From: Bacillus bingmayongensis
GTDB taxonomy: Bacteria > Bacillota > Bacilli > Bacillales > Bacillaceae_G
NCBI RefSeq assembly: GCF_000299035.1
Contig: NZ_JH921517.1
Span: forward strand, 671,317 to 735,316
Length of the DNA stretch: 64,000 nucleotides
Direction of reading: 5' to 3'
This document shows positions 9,578 to 20,561 of the stretch, piece by piece. Under the pieces are notes generated by a model. That model had not been told where the DNA came from and ran no database searches. It was given only the letters and a program-made list of their open reading frames with translations. Position numbers and translations under genes: made by a program. Each line of letters opens with the position of its first letter. The stretch's first letter is position 1.

Positions 9578-10093
9578 ATGGCAAAATGGTTTAACGTAGG
9601 GAAAATTGTAAATACTCATGGTGTTAGAGGAGAAATCCGTGTCATTTCTCGTACTGATTTTCCAGAAGAACGATATAAGGTAGGGAATACGTTATACATA
9701 TGGAACGATAAAGGAACAGAATCGCTTCCGGTAAAAATCACTTCTCATCGTCAGCATAAAACATTTGATTTATTGACATTCGAAGGATATAACAATGTAG
9801 ATGAAGTAGAGAAGTTTAAAGGTTCTCTATTAAAGGTGCCAGAAGATCAATTAGGTGAACTTGCTGAAGGTGAGTATTATTACCATGAAATTATTGGTTG
9901 TAAAGTTGTAACAGAGGATGGCGAAGCGTTAGGTACGATAAAAGAGATTCTATCTCCTGGTGCAAATGATGTATGGGTAATTAAACGTCCGAAAGGGCAA
10001 GATCTTTTAATTCCGTACATTGATGATGTTGTACTGCAAGTTAACATCGAAAATAAACTAGTAACCATTCATGTGATGGAAGGATTGCTATAA
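9578..10093 (+). CDS. rimM: 16S rRNA processing protein RimM
   Basis: Ribosome maturation factor that binds the 30S head with S19 and helps process the 16S 3' domain. The 171 residues contain the RimM N-terminal barrel ([19 protein letters not shown]) and a C-terminal PRC barrel ([17 protein letters not shown]). I start at the ATG giving MAKWFNVGK. The ATG at 9569 is also possible (it lies closer to AGGGGTGA), and the longer open frame back to 9512 is probably untranslated. The stop overlaps the start of trmD (TAATG). Confidence 0.95.
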   Translation: MAKWFNVGKIVNTHGVRGEIRVISRTDFPEERYKVGNTLYIWNDKGTESLPVKITSHRQHKTFDLLTFEGYNNVDEVEKFKGSLLKVPEDQLGELAEGEYYYHEIIGCKVVTEDGEALGTIKEILSPGANDVWVIKRPKGQDLLIPYIDDVVLQVNIENKLVTIHVMEGLL

Positions 10094-10827
10094 TGAAAAT
10101 TGATATTTTAACATTATTTCCAGATATGTTCACTGGTGTGTTTGGATCTTCGATTTTAAAAAAAGCGCAAGAAAAAGAAGCAGTTAAGCTTCGGGTTGTA
10201 AATTTCCGTGATTATACGACAAGTAAGCATAACAGTGTAGATGATTACCCATATGGTGGCGGGGCGGGGATGGTATTAACCCCGCAACCTATTTTTGATG
10301 CTGTAGAAGAACTTACAAAAGAGACAGAGCGTAAACCGAGGGTCGTACTAATGTGTCCGCAAGGGGAGCGTTTTACACAGAAAAAGGCGGAAGAGCTCGC
10401 TAGGGAAGAACATGTGATTTTTGTGTGTGGTCATTATGAAGGATATGATGAGCGAATTCGTGAGCACCTTGTAACGGATGAAATTTCTATTGGTGACTAT
10501 GTGTTAACGGGCGGAGAATTAGCATCCATGGTTGTTACAGACAGTGTTGTACGTCTTTTGCCAGGAGTGCTAGGTAATCAAAATTCTCAGGTGGAGGATT
10601 CTTTTAGTACAGGTTTATTAGAACATCCGCATTACACGCGTCCTGCTGATTTTCGTGGTATGAAAGTACCAGATGTATTAATGTCAGGTAATCATAAGCA
10701 TATTGAAGAATGGCGCCATAAGGAATCGTTGCGCCGCACATATACACGTAGACCAGATTTACTTGAAGAACGTGAGTTATCCAAGCAAGAAGAAAAGTGG
10801 CTTGAGCAGATTAAAGGAGAACAATAA
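10093..10827 (+). CDS. trmD: tRNA (guanine-N1)-methyltransferase
   Basis: SPOUT-class enzyme that makes m1G37 next to the anticodon of several tRNAs and prevents frameshifting, 244 residues. The N-terminus [13 protein letters not shown] and the knotted S-adenosylmethionine site ([24 protein letters not shown]) are both intact. Its start overlaps the rimM stop, and rplS follows behind its own promoter. Confidence 0.98.
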   Translation: MKIDILTLFPDMFTGVFGSSILKKAQEKEAVKLRVVNFRDYTTSKHNSVDDYPYGGGAGMVLTPQPIFDAVEELTKETERKPRVVLMCPQGERFTQKKAEELAREEHVIFVCGHYEGYDERIREHLVTDEISIGDYVLTGGELASMVVTDSVVRLLPGVLGNQNSQVEDSFSTGLLEHPHYTRPADFRGMKVPDVLMSGNHKHIEEWRHKESLRRTYTRRPDLLEERELSKQEEKWLEQIKGEQ

Positions 10828-10846
10828 TAACTTCATATATTTTCTA

Positions 10847-10875
10847 TTGCAACAGGCCTAGCAATATGCTATTAT
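10847..10875 (+). promoter_or_regulatory. Sigma-A promoter of rplS
   Basis: TTGCAA (10847-10852), 17 bases and TATTAT (10870-10875) give a good promoter about 100 bases before rplS. It leaves a long untranslated leader. Confidence 0.75.
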
Positions 10876-10879
10876 AACA

Positions 10880-10960
10880 TTTGTGCTACTGAAATCAGTG
10901 GCCGTATTAACGATGTTCCGCTGTAATTTATTAAAGACTTTATAAGAGCATCTGTTTAAA
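10880..10960 (+). ncRNA. Probable L19 ribosomal protein leader
   Basis: The ~90-base leader between the rplS promoter and its ribosome binding site sits where Firmicutes carry the L19 leader, an autoregulatory mRNA structure. A short hairpin (CTACTGAAATCAGTGG region) is visible near 10888-10905. I cannot confirm the covariation model by eye, so the call rests mainly on position. Confidence 0.5.
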
Positions 10961-10974
10961 GGAGAGAATTGAAT

Positions 10975-11319
10975 ATGCAACAATTAATCGCAGAAATTAC
11001 AAAAGGCCAATTAAAAACTGACCTACCTTCATTCCGTCCTGGTGACACTTTACGTGTACACGTAAAAGTAGTTGAGGGTACTCGTGAGAGAATTCAGCTT
11101 TTTGAAGGTGTTGTAATTAAACGTCGTGGTGGCGGAATTAGTGAAACGTTCACAGTTCGTAAGATTTCTTACGGTGTAGGTGTTGAGCGTACATTCCCAA
11201 TCCACACACCAAGAATCGCGAAAATCGAAGTACTTCGCCGTGGTAAAGTACGTCGTGCTAAGTTATACTACTTACGTAACCTTCGCGGTAAAGCAGCACG
11301 TATTAAAGAAATTCGATAA
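10975..11319 (+). CDS. rplS: 50S ribosomal protein L19
   Basis: Large-subunit protein L19, 114 residues, at the subunit interface. Conserved blocks include [27 protein letters not shown] and the basic C-terminus [20 protein letters not shown]. The ATG at 10975 follows AAGGAGAG at the right distance; an upstream in-frame TTG at 10969 is too close to it. Confidence 0.98.
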   Translation: MQQLIAEITKGQLKTDLPSFRPGDTLRVHVKVVEGTRERIQLFEGVVIKRRGGGISETFTVRKISYGVGVERTFPIHTPRIAKIEVLRRGKVRRAKLYYLRNLRGKAARIKEIR

Positions 11320-11328
11320 GACATGTAT

Positions 11329-11359
11329 GGGAGCTTGTAAATGCACAAGCTCCCTTTTT
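11329..11359 (+). terminator. Terminator after rplS
   Basis: A perfect 10-bp stem (11329-11338 with 11345-11354) and T5 end the rimM-trmD-rplS segment. Confidence 0.9.
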
Positions 11360-11420
11360 CCAATCTATATGAAATTTTGATATAATACGGGCAGCTTACA
11401 TAATTGTGGAGGGGAAATGC

Positions 11421-11972
11421 ATGAAGAAAGAGAAGAGTTCGCTTTGGGAATGGATAAAAGCAATTTTGATTGCTGTTGTGTTGGCTGGTGTCATTAGACA
11501 GTTTTTCTTTGCACCAATTCTTGTAGATGGTGTATCAATGTCACCGACGCTGCATGACCGTAATCGAATGATTGTCAATAAGATTGGCTATCACATTGGA
11601 GAACCGAAGCATTTTGACATAATCGTATTCCGAGCAACAGAAGAGAAAGATTATATTAAACGTGTTATAGGCTTACCAGGCGATGAGATTGAGTATCGTA
11701 ATGATAAACTCTATATTAACGGAAAACCTTATGAGGAACCGTATTTAGACAAGCAGAAAAAACAACTTGCTGATGGACCGCTTACATATGATTTCAAACT
11801 TGAAGAAATTACAGGTAAAAAAACAGTTCCAAAAGGTCAATTATTTGTGCTAGGTGACAATCGTCGTTTTAGTAAAGATAGTCGTACAATTGGTACGATT
11901 TCTATGGACCAAGTAATTGGAAAAGCGAATATGTTATATTGGCCATTAGAAGATGCACGTATTGTGAAATAA
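11421..11972 (+). CDS. lepB: Type I signal peptidase
   Basis: Membrane protease that removes signal peptides of secreted proteins, 183 residues, the short Gram-positive (SipS-like) form. A charged N-terminus and one membrane segment (about residues 12-30) precede the catalytic Ser39 (GVSMSPTL) and Lys80 (YIKRVIGLPGDEI); the closing box GDNRRFSKDSR is intact. The ATG at 11421 follows GGAGGGG. A TATAAT at 11381-11386 suggests its own promoter. In B. subtilis rplS is followed directly by ylqF/rbgA, so this gene is an insertion relative to that order. B. cereus-group genomes carry several paralogues, so I do not assign a specific sip letter. Confidence 0.95.
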   Translation: MKKEKSSLWEWIKAILIAVVLAGVIRQFFFAPILVDGVSMSPTLHDRNRMIVNKIGYHIGEPKHFDIIVFRATEEKDYIKRVIGLPGDEIEYRNDKLYINGKPYEEPYLDKQKKQLADGPLTYDFKLEEITGKKTVPKGQLFVLGDNRRFSKDSRTIGTISMDQVIGKANMLYWPLEDARIVK

Positions 11973-11994
11973 ATGAAAAAAAGAAGGTGGCAAC

Positions 11995-12858
11995 ATGGCA
12001 ATTCAATGGTTTCCAGGGCATATGGCAAAAGCGAGACGCCAAGTAACAGAAAAGTTAAAGTTAATCGATGTTGTAATTGAACTTGTAGACGCTCGTTTAC
12101 CTTTATCTTCCCGAAATCCGATGATTGATGAAATTATTACACATAAACCGAGATTGGTCGTTTTAAATAAAGCTGATATGGCTGATGATCGCTTAACGAA
12201 GCAATGGATCGCTTATTTTGAAGAAAAAGGTCATAAAGCGATTTCGATTAATGCGCAAGCTGGACAAGGTATGAAAGAAATTACAGCTGCATGTAAAGTG
12301 CTTGTAAAAGAAAAGTTCGATAAAATGATCGCAAAAGGGATTAAGCCGAGAGCGATTCGTGCATTAATCGTTGGGATTCCGAACGTCGGGAAATCTACGT
12401 TAATTAATAAATTAGCAAAGAAAAACATCGCGAAAACAGGTGATCGCCCAGGTGTTACAACAGCTCAGCAGTGGATTAAAGTAGGTAAGGAAATGGAGTT
12501 GTTAGACACACCGGGTATTTTATGGCCGAAATTTGAAGATGAATTAGTAGGACTTCGTCTTGCAACGACTGGTGCGATTAAAGATTCTATTTTAAACTTA
12601 CAAGATGTTGCTGTATATGCACTTCGCTTTATGGAAAAACAATATCCAGAGCGATTAAAAGAACGTTATAAACTAAGTGAAATACCAGAAGATATTGTTG
12701 AATTATTTGATGCGATTGGCAAGAATAGAGGCTGTCTAATGGGTGGCGGAATGATTGATTATGATAAGACGTCAGAACTTGTTCTTCGTGAACTTCGTGG
12801 TGGTAAACTTGGAAAAATGACATTTGAAACGCCGGATGAATTTGTAGAAGAGGTATAA
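11995..12858 (+). CDS. rbgA: Ribosome biogenesis GTPase RbgA
   Basis: GTPase (YlqF) required for late 50S assembly, 287 residues. The G motifs are circularly permuted as in this family: G4 NKAD (about residue 58) precedes G1 GIPNVGKST (about residue 127) and G3 DTPG. The N-terminal FPGHMAKA motif and a C-terminal helical domain are present. AAGGTGG precedes the ATG, 22 bases after the signal peptidase gene, so they are probably co-transcribed. Confidence 0.97.
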   Translation: MAIQWFPGHMAKARRQVTEKLKLIDVVIELVDARLPLSSRNPMIDEIITHKPRLVVLNKADMADDRLTKQWIAYFEEKGHKAISINAQAGQGMKEITAACKVLVKEKFDKMIAKGIKPRAIRALIVGIPNVGKSTLINKLAKKNIAKTGDRPGVTTAQQWIKVGKEMELLDTPGILWPKFEDELVGLRLATTGAIKDSILNLQDVAVYALRFMEKQYPERLKERYKLSEIPEDIVELFDAIGKNRGCLMGGGMIDYDKTSELVLRELRGGKLGKMTFETPDEFVEEV

Positions 12859-12885
12859 GACGTACGTTTGTACGTCTTTTCTTTT
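12858..12885 (+). terminator. Terminator after rbgA
   Basis: A 7-bp stem (GACGTAC 12859-12865 with 12870-12876), a GTTT loop and a TTTTCTTTTT tail. Confidence 0.75.
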
Positions 12886-12916
12886 TGGTTATTTTTAAAA
12901 AAGGAGTGTACACAAA

Positions 12917-13690
12917 ATGCAAAAATTAACAATTCAAGAAGTAGAGTGTTTATTGCAAGAAATTTTGGCCGAAGAAGATGAACGCTTTCAAATGTTAATA
13001 AAAGATGAGCGAAAAGGCGTTGAAAAGTTAATTGTGAAATGGCATAAACAGAAAGAGCAGGCGCAAAAAGAAAGAGAGCAATTTTTAGAGATGTCTAGAT
13101 ATGAACAAGCATTACGTGGACAGGGACTATTATATATTGCTGGAATTGATGAAGTAGGAAGGGGGCCGTTAGCTGGGCCTGTTGTTACAGCTGCTGTTGT
13201 CCTTCCAAAAGATTTCTATATACCAGGGCTAAATGACTCTAAAAAGCTAAGTGAAGCGAAACGTGAGCGTTTCTATGATGAAATTAAAGAAAAAGCAGTA
13301 GCAATTGGTGTTGGAATTGTATCGCCGCAGGTTATTGATGAGATAAATATTTATCAAGCAACGAAACGAGCAATGTTAGATGCAATTGCAAATTTATCAT
13401 GTACACCAGAGCATTTATTAATTGATGCAATGAAACTTCCTACCCAAATTCCGCAAACGTCCATTATTAAAGGAGATGCAAAAAGTATTTCTATCTCAGC
13501 TGCATCTATTATTGCGAAAGTCACGCGTGATCGTATGATGAAGGAACTAGGTAAGGAACATCCTGAATATGGTTTTGAACAGCACATGGGTTATGGAACA
13601 AAGCGACATTTACAAGCGATTGAGACGTATGGCGTATTAGAAGAACACCGAAAAACATTTGCACCAATTAAAGATATGATTCAAAAATAA
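12917..13690 (+). CDS. rnhB: Ribonuclease HII
   Basis: Endonuclease that removes ribonucleotides from DNA and RNA-DNA hybrids, 257 residues. The RNase HII signature [18 protein letters not shown] carries catalytic Asp78 and Glu79, and LLIDAMKL later supplies a third acidic residue. The first 70 residues are a charged helical extension usual for Bacillus RnhB. GGAGTG precedes the ATG. It appears to be a single-gene unit between two terminators. Confidence 0.97.
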   Translation: MQKLTIQEVECLLQEILAEEDERFQMLIKDERKGVEKLIVKWHKQKEQAQKEREQFLEMSRYEQALRGQGLLYIAGIDEVGRGPLAGPVVTAAVVLPKDFYIPGLNDSKKLSEAKRERFYDEIKEKAVAIGVGIVSPQVIDEINIYQATKRAMLDAIANLSCTPEHLLIDAMKLPTQIPQTSIIKGDAKSISISAASIIAKVTRDRMMKELGKEHPEYGFEQHMGYGTKRHLQAIETYGVLEEHRKTFAPIKDMIQK

Positions 13691-13717
13691 GCTGTGAATC
13701 CACAGCTTATTTTTTTA
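13686..13717 (+). terminator. Terminator after rnhB
   Basis: A perfect 11-bp stem (13686-13696 with 13701-13711), a 4-base loop and a T-rich tail. Confidence 0.9.
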
Positions 13718-13782
13718 TTTTCGCATATTAACATTACTATTTTCAAAAAAGAATAAAGCGATTTCAGTTTTCTGACACTTTA

Positions 13783-13812
13783 TTGTAGACAGCGTGGCAA
13801 TCATTTTATACA
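13783..13812 (+). promoter_or_regulatory. Probable promoter of sucCD
   Basis: TTGTAG (13783-13788), an 18-base spacer and TATACA (13807-13812) lie about 65 bases before sucC. No obvious operator could be recognised. Confidence 0.55.
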
Positions 13813-13876
13813 ATGGCAATGTAGTGTTTTTTAAACATTAAAAAACTTTTTGAGGAAAACAGGGGAGGATGGGACC

Positions 13877-15037
13877 ATGAATATCCATGAGTATCAAGGT
13901 AAGGCAGTCCTTAGAAGCTATGGGGTTAGCGTTCCGAACGGGAAGGTTGCCTTTACAGTAGAAGAAGCTGTAGAAGCAGCGAAAGAATTAGGAACAGATG
14001 TATGTGTAGTAAAAGCGCAAATTCACGCTGGTGGACGCGGCAAAGCTGGTGGTGTAAAAGTTGCGAAAAATTTAGAAGAAGTTCGTACATATGCGGAAAG
14101 TATTTTAGGTACTACGCTTGTTACGCATCAAACAGGTCCTGAAGGTAAGGAAGTAAAACGCTTACTTATCGAAGAAGGTTGCGATATTAAAAAAGAATAT
14201 TATGTAGGTCTAGTTTTAGACCGTGCGACTTCTCAAGTTGTTCTAATGGCTTCTGAAGAAGGTGGAACAGAAATTGAAGAAGTAGCAGAAAAAACACCAG
14301 AAAAAATCTTTAAAGAATATATTGATCCAGCAGTAGGTCTGCAAGGCTTCCAAGCACGCCGCATTGCATTTAACATCAATATTCCAAAAGAGCTTGTTGG
14401 ACAAGCAGTGAAGTTTATGATGGGCTTATATCGTGCTTATATCGAAAAAGATTGTTCTATTGCAGAAATCAACCCACTTGTTACAACAGGTGACGGGAAA
14501 GTTATGGCATTAGATGCAAAATTAAACTTCGATTCTAATGCATTATATCGTCATAAAGATATTTTAGAACTTCGTGATCTTGAAGAAGAAGATCCAAAGG
14601 AAATCGAAGCATCTAAATATGACTTAAACTATATTCCTTTAGATGGAAATATTGGTTGTATGGTTAATGGCGCAGGATTAGCAATGGCAACAATGGATAT
14701 CATTAAACATTACCATGGTGATCCGGCTAACTTCTTAGATGTTGGTGGCGGTGCTACAGCTGAAAAAGTTACAGAAGCGTTCAAAATTATCCTTTCTGAC
14801 AAAAATGTAAAAGGTATTTTCGTTAACATTTTTGGTGGCATTATGAAATGTGATGTAATCGCAGAAGGTGTTATTGAAGCAACGAAACAAGTAGGCCTTG
14901 AATTACCACTTGTTGTTCGTCTTGAAGGTACAAATGTAGAATTAGGTAAGAAGATTTTAAATGAGTCTGGTTTAAATATCGTTGCAGCAGAATCTATGGC
15001 AGACGGTGCACAAAAAATTGTATCACTAGTGGGCTAA
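13877..15037 (+). CDS. sucC: Succinyl-CoA ligase beta subunit
   Basis: Beta (ADP/GDP-forming) subunit of the TCA-cycle enzyme that converts succinyl-CoA to succinate with nucleotide triphosphate formation, 386 residues. The ATP-grasp N-terminal half holds [16 protein letters not shown]; the C-terminal half holds [13 protein letters not shown] and [11 protein letters not shown] chose the ATG at 13877, preceded by GGGGAGGATGG; it gives MNIHEYQGK, the standard start. sucD follows after 19 bases. Confidence 0.98.
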   Translation: MNIHEYQGKAVLRSYGVSVPNGKVAFTVEEAVEAAKELGTDVCVVKAQIHAGGRGKAGGVKVAKNLEEVRTYAESILGTTLVTHQTGPEGKEVKRLLIEEGCDIKKEYYVGLVLDRATSQVVLMASEEGGTEIEEVAEKTPEKIFKEYIDPAVGLQGFQARRIAFNINIPKELVGQAVKFMMGLYRAYIEKDCSIAEINPLVTTGDGKVMALDAKLNFDSNALYRHKDILELRDLEEEDPKEIEASKYDLNYIPLDGNIGCMVNGAGLAMATMDIIKHYHGDPANFLDVGGGATAEKVTEAFKIILSDKNVKGIFVNIFGGIMKCDVIAEGVIEATKQVGLELPLVVRLEGTNVELGKKILNESGLNIVAAESMADGAQKIVSLVG

Positions 15038-15056
15038 TAGAAAGCGGGGGAGAAAA

Positions 15057-15959
15057 ATGAGTGTATTAGTTAATAAAGATACAAAAGTTATTGTACAAGG
15101 TATTACTGGTTCACAAGGTTTATTCCATACAAAACAAATGATTGAATATGGTACGAAAATTGTCGGTGGTGTAACACCTGGTAAAGGCGGCACTGAAATT
15201 GAAGGCGTACCTGTCTTTAATACAGTAGAAGATGCTGTAAAAGCAACGGGCGCAAACGCTTCAGTTGTGTACGTTCCACCTGCTTTTGCGGCTGATGCAA
15301 TTATGGAAGCTGTTGATGCAGAGATTGACTTAGTAGTATGTATTACAGAAGGAATCCCTGTATTAGATATGGTTAAAGTTAAGAAATATATGGCAGGTAA
15401 ACAAACACGTTTACTTGGACCAAACTGTCCGGGTGTAATTACACCTGATGAATGTAAGATTGGTATTATGCCAGGATATATTCATAAAAAAGGTCATGTA
15501 GGTATTGTATCTCGATCTGGTACATTAACATATGAAGCTGTACATCAATTAACACAAGAAGGCATCGGTCAATCAACTGCTGTAGGTATCGGTGGTGACC
15601 CTGTTAATGGTACAGACTTTATTGATGCGTTAAAAGCGTTTAATGAAGATGAGGAAACACATGCCGTTATTATGATTGGCGAAATTGGCGGAACAGCAGA
15701 AGAAGAAGCTGCTGAGTGGGTAAAAGCAAATATGACAAAACCTGTTGTTGGGTTTATCGGTGGTCAAACAGCGCCTGCAGGGAAACGTATGGGCCATGCT
15801 GGTGCCATTATTTCTGGCGGAAAAGGTACAGCTGCTGAAAAAATTAAAACAATGGAAGCTTGTGGTATCAAAGTTGCTGAAACGCCAGCTGTTATGGGTG
15901 AAACTTTAATCTCTGTTTTAAAAGAAAAGGGATTATTTGAAACTTGTAAAAACTATTAA
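15057..15959 (+). CDS. sucD: Succinyl-CoA ligase alpha subunit
   Basis: Alpha subunit, 300 residues, with the CoA-binding Rossmann domain ([14 protein letters not shown]) and the phosphohistidine loop GHAGAI near residue 246. [12 protein letters not shown] is intact. It pairs with SucC from the same transcript and acts in the cytoplasm. GGGGGAG precedes the ATG. Confidence 0.98.
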   Translation: MSVLVNKDTKVIVQGITGSQGLFHTKQMIEYGTKIVGGVTPGKGGTEIEGVPVFNTVEDAVKATGANASVVYVPPAFAADAIMEAVDAEIDLVVCITEGIPVLDMVKVKKYMAGKQTRLLGPNCPGVITPDECKIGIMPGYIHKKGHVGIVSRSGTLTYEAVHQLTQEGIGQSTAVGIGGDPVNGTDFIDALKAFNEDEETHAVIMIGEIGGTAEEEAAEWVKANMTKPVVGFIGGQTAPAGKRMGHAGAIISGGKGTAAEKIKTMEACGIKVAETPAVMGETLISVLKEKGLFETCKNY

Positions 15960-15967
15960 TCTTTTTG

Positions 15968-16003
15968 AAAGACACCTTCATGCTAGAGGGTGTCTTTTTA
16001 CAT
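15968..16003 (+). terminator. Terminator after sucD
   Basis: A 12-bp stem with one G-U pair (15968-15979 with 15986-15997) and a following T tract end the sucCD operon. Confidence 0.85.
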
Positions 16004-16047
16004 TTTTTCTGTTTACATAATAAAAATTATGGGTAAGGAGAATGGTT

Positions 16048-16917
16048 ATGAAAAAGGAACGATTGCTCCATCTTCATTATGTGTTAGCGGATCATTGGAA
16101 AGCATTAGCTCGCTTACTGCATATGGATCCAGAGATCAAGAAACTGTGTAGTTTTAGCTCGGTGGAATTCGAAAAATATGCTGGGTTAACTCCAAAAAAA
16201 TCTTCTGAATTAGTTAGCTTCTTACAAACATATACCCCATCACAATGTACACGTCATTTAGAAAAAAATCGTATTTTTCACGTCACAATATGGGATGATG
16301 ATTATCCGGAATTATTACGTGAAATACCAGATCCGCCTTTCGTTTTATATGGAAAAGGAAAGAGAGAATTATTAGGAAAAATAAATAAAATTGCAGTAGT
16401 TGGAACAAGAAAACCTTCTTTATATGGGAAAGGAAGCATACAATCTATTTTACAACCGCTAATAGATAAAGAATGGTTAATTGTAAGCGGCTTTGCAAGT
16501 GGAATTGATACGATTGCTCACCAAATCGCAGTGCAGCAACATAGTTCCACTATTGCTGTCTTAGGGCATGGCCTACAGTATATGTATCCGAAAGAAAATG
16601 GTCATTTTTATAAAATGTGGGATAATAATGTACTGTTATTAACAGAATATCCACCTCATTACCCTCCTAAAAAATGGTATTTCCCGAAGCGAAATCGAAT
16701 TATAAGTGGTCTTTGTAAAGGGGTTTTAGTAGTGGAAGCAAAATCAAAAAGCGGCTCGCTTATTACAGCAGATCTCGCTTTAGAACAAAATAGAGAGGTA
16801 TTTGCTCTTCCAGGTCCTATTTTTACGGAAAGTGCAGCAGGAACAAATCAACTCATAAAGCAAGGGGCAAAACTTGTTCAGAAAGCAGAGGATATTCTCG
16901 AAGAATTTTTAAATTAA
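16048..16917 (+). CDS. dprA: DNA processing protein DprA
   Basis: Protein that loads RecA on incoming single-stranded DNA during transformation, 289 residues. The Rossmann-like DprA core is visible: AVVGTRKPS, VSGFASGIDTIAHQIA, and SGLCKGVLVVEAKSKSGSLITA. A helical region precedes it. I chose ATG 16048 because TAAGGAG is spaced 7 bases from it but only 1 from the ATG at 16042. It stands before topA as in B. subtilis. No strong terminator is visible after it. Confidence 0.96.
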   Translation: MKKERLLHLHYVLADHWKALARLLHMDPEIKKLCSFSSVEFEKYAGLTPKKSSELVSFLQTYTPSQCTRHLEKNRIFHVTIWDDDYPELLREIPDPPFVLYGKGKRELLGKINKIAVVGTRKPSLYGKGSIQSILQPLIDKEWLIVSGFASGIDTIAHQIAVQQHSSTIAVLGHGLQYMYPKENGHFYKMWDNNVLLLTEYPPHYPPKKWYFPKRNRIISGLCKGVLVVEAKSKSGSLITADLALEQNREVFALPGPIFTESAAGTNQLIKQGAKLVQKAEDILEEFLN

Positions 16918-17061
16918 CCTTATATTTTTATGTTTTTATTAAACAATTATTGACAAATGGTAGATTGGCACTGTATGTTATACTCATTCTTGATTGACAA
17001 AAACAAGAGAAATCAATAAGATTAATGAAGACTTGAATCCACCTCTTAAGGAGGCACTAGC

Positions 17062-19140
17062 ATGTCAGATTACCTCGTAATCGTGGAGTCGCCTTCTAAG
17101 GCGAAAACCATTGAGAAATATTTAGGGAAAAAATACAAAGTCGTCGCGTCTATGGGACATGTTCGCGATTTACCTAAAAGCCAAATGGGGATAGAAGTAA
17201 AGAACAACTTCACCCCGAAGTATATTACCATTCGTGGTAAAGGTCCTGTTTTAAAAGATTTAAAATCAGCAGCAAAAAAAGCAAAAAAAGTTTATCTCGC
17301 AGCCGATCCAGACCGCGAAGGAGAAGCGATTGCTTGGCATTTAGCGAATACGTTAAATGTAGATGTTGAATCAGATTGCCGGGTTGTATTTAATGAAATT
17401 ACAAAAGATGCAATTAAAGAGTCATTTAAACATCCTCGTGCAATTAATATGGATTTAGTAGACGCGCAACAAGCAAGACGAATACTTGATCGCCTTGTTG
17501 GTTATAATATTAGTCCTTTATTATGGAAGAAAGTCAAAAAAGGATTAAGTGCAGGACGTGTACAATCTGTAGCGGTTCGTTTAATTATTGATCGTGAAAA
17601 AGAAATTCAAAGCTTTATTCCGGAAGAGTTCTGGACAATTAAAACAGAATTTGTAAAAGGAAAAGACACATTTGAAGCATCTTTTTACGGTGTAAACGGA
17701 GAAAAGGTTCAATTAACAAATGAAGCGCAAGTAAAAGACATAATTGAAACAATGAAAGACAATGCGTTTTCAGTTGAAAATGTAACGAAAAAAGAGCGAA
17801 AACGTAATCCTGCATTACCATTTACAACGTCTTCTTTACAGCAAGAAGCTGCACGTAAATTAAATATGCGAGCGAAGAAAACAATGATGCTTGCACAGCA
17901 GCTATACGAAGGAATAGATATTGGTAAACAGGGAACTGTAGGTCTTATTACGTATATGAGAACAGACTCAACGCGTATTTCAGAAACAGCTCAAGAAGAA
18001 GCACGTTCTTACATTACTGAAGCGTTTGGTTCGGAATACATAGGAACAGAGAAGAAGAAGGAAACGAAAAAAGCAAATGCACAAGACGCGCATGAGGCAA
18101 TTCGTCCAACTTCTGTGATGAGAAAGCCAGAGGAGCTGAAAAGTTTCTTAAGTCGTGATCAACATCGTTTATACAAATTGATTTGGGAGCGATTTGTTGC
18201 AAGTCAAATGGCATCTGCTATAATGGATACTGTTACAGCTAGACTCATTAATAATAACGTTCAATTCCGTGCAAGTGGCTCAGTAGTGAAATTTCCAGGG
18301 TTTATGAAAGTTTATGTAGAATCGAAAGATGATGGTGCGGAAGAAAAAGATAAAATGCTGCCTCCTTTAGAAATAGGAGAGACCGTATTTTCAAAAGATG
18401 TGGAGCCAAAGCAGCACTTTACGCAGCCACCACCACGTTATACAGAGGCCCGTTTAGTTAGGACACTTGAAGAGCTTGGAATTGGGAGACCGTCTACTTA
18501 CGTACCGACACTTGAAACGATTCAAAAGCGAGGGTATGTTGCATTAGACAATAAACGCTTTGTTCCTACTGAACTTGGAGAAATTGTAATTGAACTTATT
18601 TTAGAGTTTTTCCCAGAAATTATTAACATTGAATTTACGGCCAATATGGAGCAAAACCTTGATGAAGTAGAAGAGGGGAAAGCAAATTGGGTAAAAATTG
18701 TTGATGATTTCTACGTAGGCTTTGAACCCCGCTTAGAAAAAGCGGAAAAGGAGATGCGTGAAGTCGAGATTAAAGATGAGCCAGCTGGGGAAGATTGTGA
18801 ATTATGTGGTCACCCAATGGTCTTTAAAATGGGCAAATACGGGAAGTTTATGGCTTGTTCTAATTTCCCTGATTGTCGTAATACAAAACCGATTGTGAAA
18901 GAAATCGGTGTAACTTGTCCGAAATGTGATAAAGGACAAATTATTGAACGCCGAAGCAATAAAAAGAAACGTCTTTTCTATGGATGTGGCACGTATCCAG
19001 AATGCGACTTTGTATCTTGGGATAAACCGATTGGTCGGAAGTGTCCGAAATGTGAAGGCATGCTCGTAGAGAAGAAGTTGAAAAAAGGCGTTCAGGTACA
19101 ATGTATTTCTTGTGATTATGAAGAAGAACAACAAATGTGA
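17062..19140 (+). CDS. topA: DNA topoisomerase I
   Basis: Type IA topoisomerase that relaxes negative supercoils, 692 residues. The N-terminal Toprim domain begins [19 protein letters not shown] and includes [15 protein letters not shown]. The catalytic Tyr298 is in [10 protein letters not shown]. The C-terminus has three zinc-ribbon modules with paired cysteines ([22 protein letters not shown]). It is preceded by TTAAGGAGG. The 144-base upstream gap holds a TTGACA (about 16950) but no convincing matching -10. Confidence 0.98.
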   Translation: MSDYLVIVESPSKAKTIEKYLGKKYKVVASMGHVRDLPKSQMGIEVKNNFTPKYITIRGKGPVLKDLKSAAKKAKKVYLAADPDREGEAIAWHLANTLNVDVESDCRVVFNEITKDAIKESFKHPRAINMDLVDAQQARRILDRLVGYNISPLLWKKVKKGLSAGRVQSVAVRLIIDREKEIQSFIPEEFWTIKTEFVKGKDTFEASFYGVNGEKVQLTNEAQVKDIIETMKDNAFSVENVTKKERKRNPALPFTTSSLQQEAARKLNMRAKKTMMLAQQLYEGIDIGKQGTVGLITYMRTDSTRISETAQEEARSYITEAFGSEYIGTEKKKETKKANAQDAHEAIRPTSVMRKPEELKSFLSRDQHRLYKLIWERFVASQMASAIMDTVTARLINNNVQFRASGSVVKFPGFMKVYVESKDDGAEEKDKMLPPLEIGETVFSKDVEPKQHFTQPPPRYTEARLVRTLEELGIGRPSTYVPTLETIQKRGYVALDNKRFVPTELGEIVIELILEFFPEIINIEFTANMEQNLDEVEEGKANWVKIVDDFYVGFEPRLEKAEKEMREVEIKDEPAGEDCELCGHPMVFKMGKYGKFMACSNFPDCRNTKPIVKEIGVTCPKCDKGQIIERRSNKKKRLFYGCGTYPECDFVSWDKPIGRKCPKCEGMLVEKKLKKGVQVQCISCDYEEEQQM

Positions 19141-19161
19141 GCGTAACTGCTCACATTTTTT
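19133..19161 (+). terminator. Terminator at the end of topA
   Basis: A perfect 10-bp stem (19133-19142 with 19149-19158) overlaps the topA stop codon and is followed by T residues. It leaves only about 30 bases to trmFO, so read-through is likely. Confidence 0.8.
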
Positions 19162-19191
19162 TCGGGATAGAAAAGGAAAGGTGATAAATAC

Positions 19192-20496
19192 ATGACAACA
19201 CAAGTAGTAAACGTCATTGGTGCAGGTCTTGCAGGAAGTGAAGCAGCTTACCAAATTGCAAAACGTGGTGTCCAAGTAAAATTATATGAAATGAGACCAG
19301 TAAGACAAACGCCGGCTCATCATACAGATAAATTTGCTGAGTTAGTATGTAGTAACTCACTTCGTGCAAATACATTAACAAACGCTGTTGGGGTTATTAA
19401 AGAAGAAATGCGCCGAATGGACTCTGTTATTATTCGTGCAGCTGATGAGTGTTCTGTACCAGCAGGAGGAGCTTTAGCTGTAGACCGTCATGAGTTCGCA
19501 GCAAAGGTAACTGAATATGTGAAGAATCATCCGAACGTAACTGTAATGAATGAAGAGATTACAGAAATCCCAGAAGGACCAACTGTTATTGCAACAGGTC
19601 CACTTACATCTCCAAATCTTTCTGCACAGCTAAAAGAGTTAACGGGTGAAGATTATTTTTATTTCTATGATGCAGCTGCACCAATTGTGGAAAAAGACAG
19701 CATCGATATGAACAAAGTATATTTAAAATCTCGTTATGATAAGGGCGAAGCGGCATATTTAAACTGCCCAATGACAGAAGAAGAGTTCGACCGTTTTTAT
19801 GATGCTTTAATTGCTGCAGAGACAGTGCCATTAAAAGAATTTGAGAAAGAAGTATTCTTTGAAGGATGTATGCCTGTAGAAGTAATGGCAAGCCGTGGTA
19901 GACAGACATTGTTATTTGGACCGATGAAACCAGTGGGGCTAGAGGATCCGAAAACAGGAAAAACACCATACGCTGTTGTTCAATTACGCCAAGACGATGC
20001 AGCAGGAACGTTATACAATATTGTTGGGTTCCAAACACATTTAAAGTGGGGACCTCAAAAAGAAGTATTACAATTAATTCCTGGACTGGAAAATGCAGAA
20101 ATTGTACGCTATGGTGTCATGCATCGCAATACGTTTATTAATTCACCGAAATTACTTCGTCCAACATACCAATATAAACATCGTGATGATTTATTCTTTG
20201 CGGGGCAAATGACAGGTGTTGAAGGATATGTAGAATCGGCTGCTTCAGGACTATTAGCGGGGATTAATGCAGCGCGCCTTGTAAAAGAAGAAGAGCCTGT
20301 TGTATTGCCACCAGTAACTGCAATGGGAAGTATGGCGAATTATATTACTGCAACAAACGCGAAAAACTTCCAACCGATGAATGCAAACTTTGGTTTATTT
20401 GCACCGTTAGAAAAGAAAATTAAAAAGAAACAAGAGCGAAATGAAGCATACGCAACACGCGCTTTAGAAACAATTCAAAATTTTGTAAATATTTAG
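19192..20496 (+). CDS. trmFO: tRNA m5U54 methyltransferase TrmFO
   Basis: FAD- and folate-dependent enzyme (formerly Gid) that methylates uridine 54 in the T loop of tRNA, 434 residues. The N-terminal FAD motif [17 protein letters not shown] and the conserved CSNSLRAN segment are present, as is the C-terminal [16 protein letters not shown] dinucleotide-binding motif. The ATG follows AAAGGTGA. It is followed by xerC as in other bacilli. Confidence 0.98.
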   Translation: MTTQVVNVIGAGLAGSEAAYQIAKRGVQVKLYEMRPVRQTPAHHTDKFAELVCSNSLRANTLTNAVGVIKEEMRRMDSVIIRAADECSVPAGGALAVDRHEFAAKVTEYVKNHPNVTVMNEEITEIPEGPTVIATGPLTSPNLSAQLKELTGEDYFYFYDAAAPIVEKDSIDMNKVYLKSRYDKGEAAYLNCPMTEEEFDRFYDALIAAETVPLKEFEKEVFFEGCMPVEVMASRGRQTLLFGPMKPVGLEDPKTGKTPYAVVQLRQDDAAGTLYNIVGFQTHLKWGPQKEVLQLIPGLENAEIVRYGVMHRNTFINSPKLLRPTYQYKHRDDLFFAGQMTGVEGYVESAASGLLAGINAARLVKEEEPVVLPPVTAMGSMANYITATNAKNFQPMNANFGLFAPLEKKIKKKQERNEAYATRALETIQNFVNI

Positions 20497-20509
20497 TTAA
20501 ATTTCTTGC

Positions 20510-20550
20510 AAAGGCTACTGAGTTGTGATACGATTTAGTAGCCTTTATTG
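20510..20550 (+). terminator. Weak terminator between trmFO and xerC
   Basis: A 10-bp stem (20510-20519 with 20537-20546) has a 17-base loop and only a short T stretch, so partial read-through into the xerC operon is probable. Confidence 0.5.
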
Positions 20551-20561
20551 AGGTGAGTTGT

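Noticed and set aside
16918-17061. TTGACA near 16950 as topA promoter
   Set aside because: The nearest good -10 (TATACT) is 23 bases away; with 17-base spacing the -10 would be GTATGT, too poor to call.
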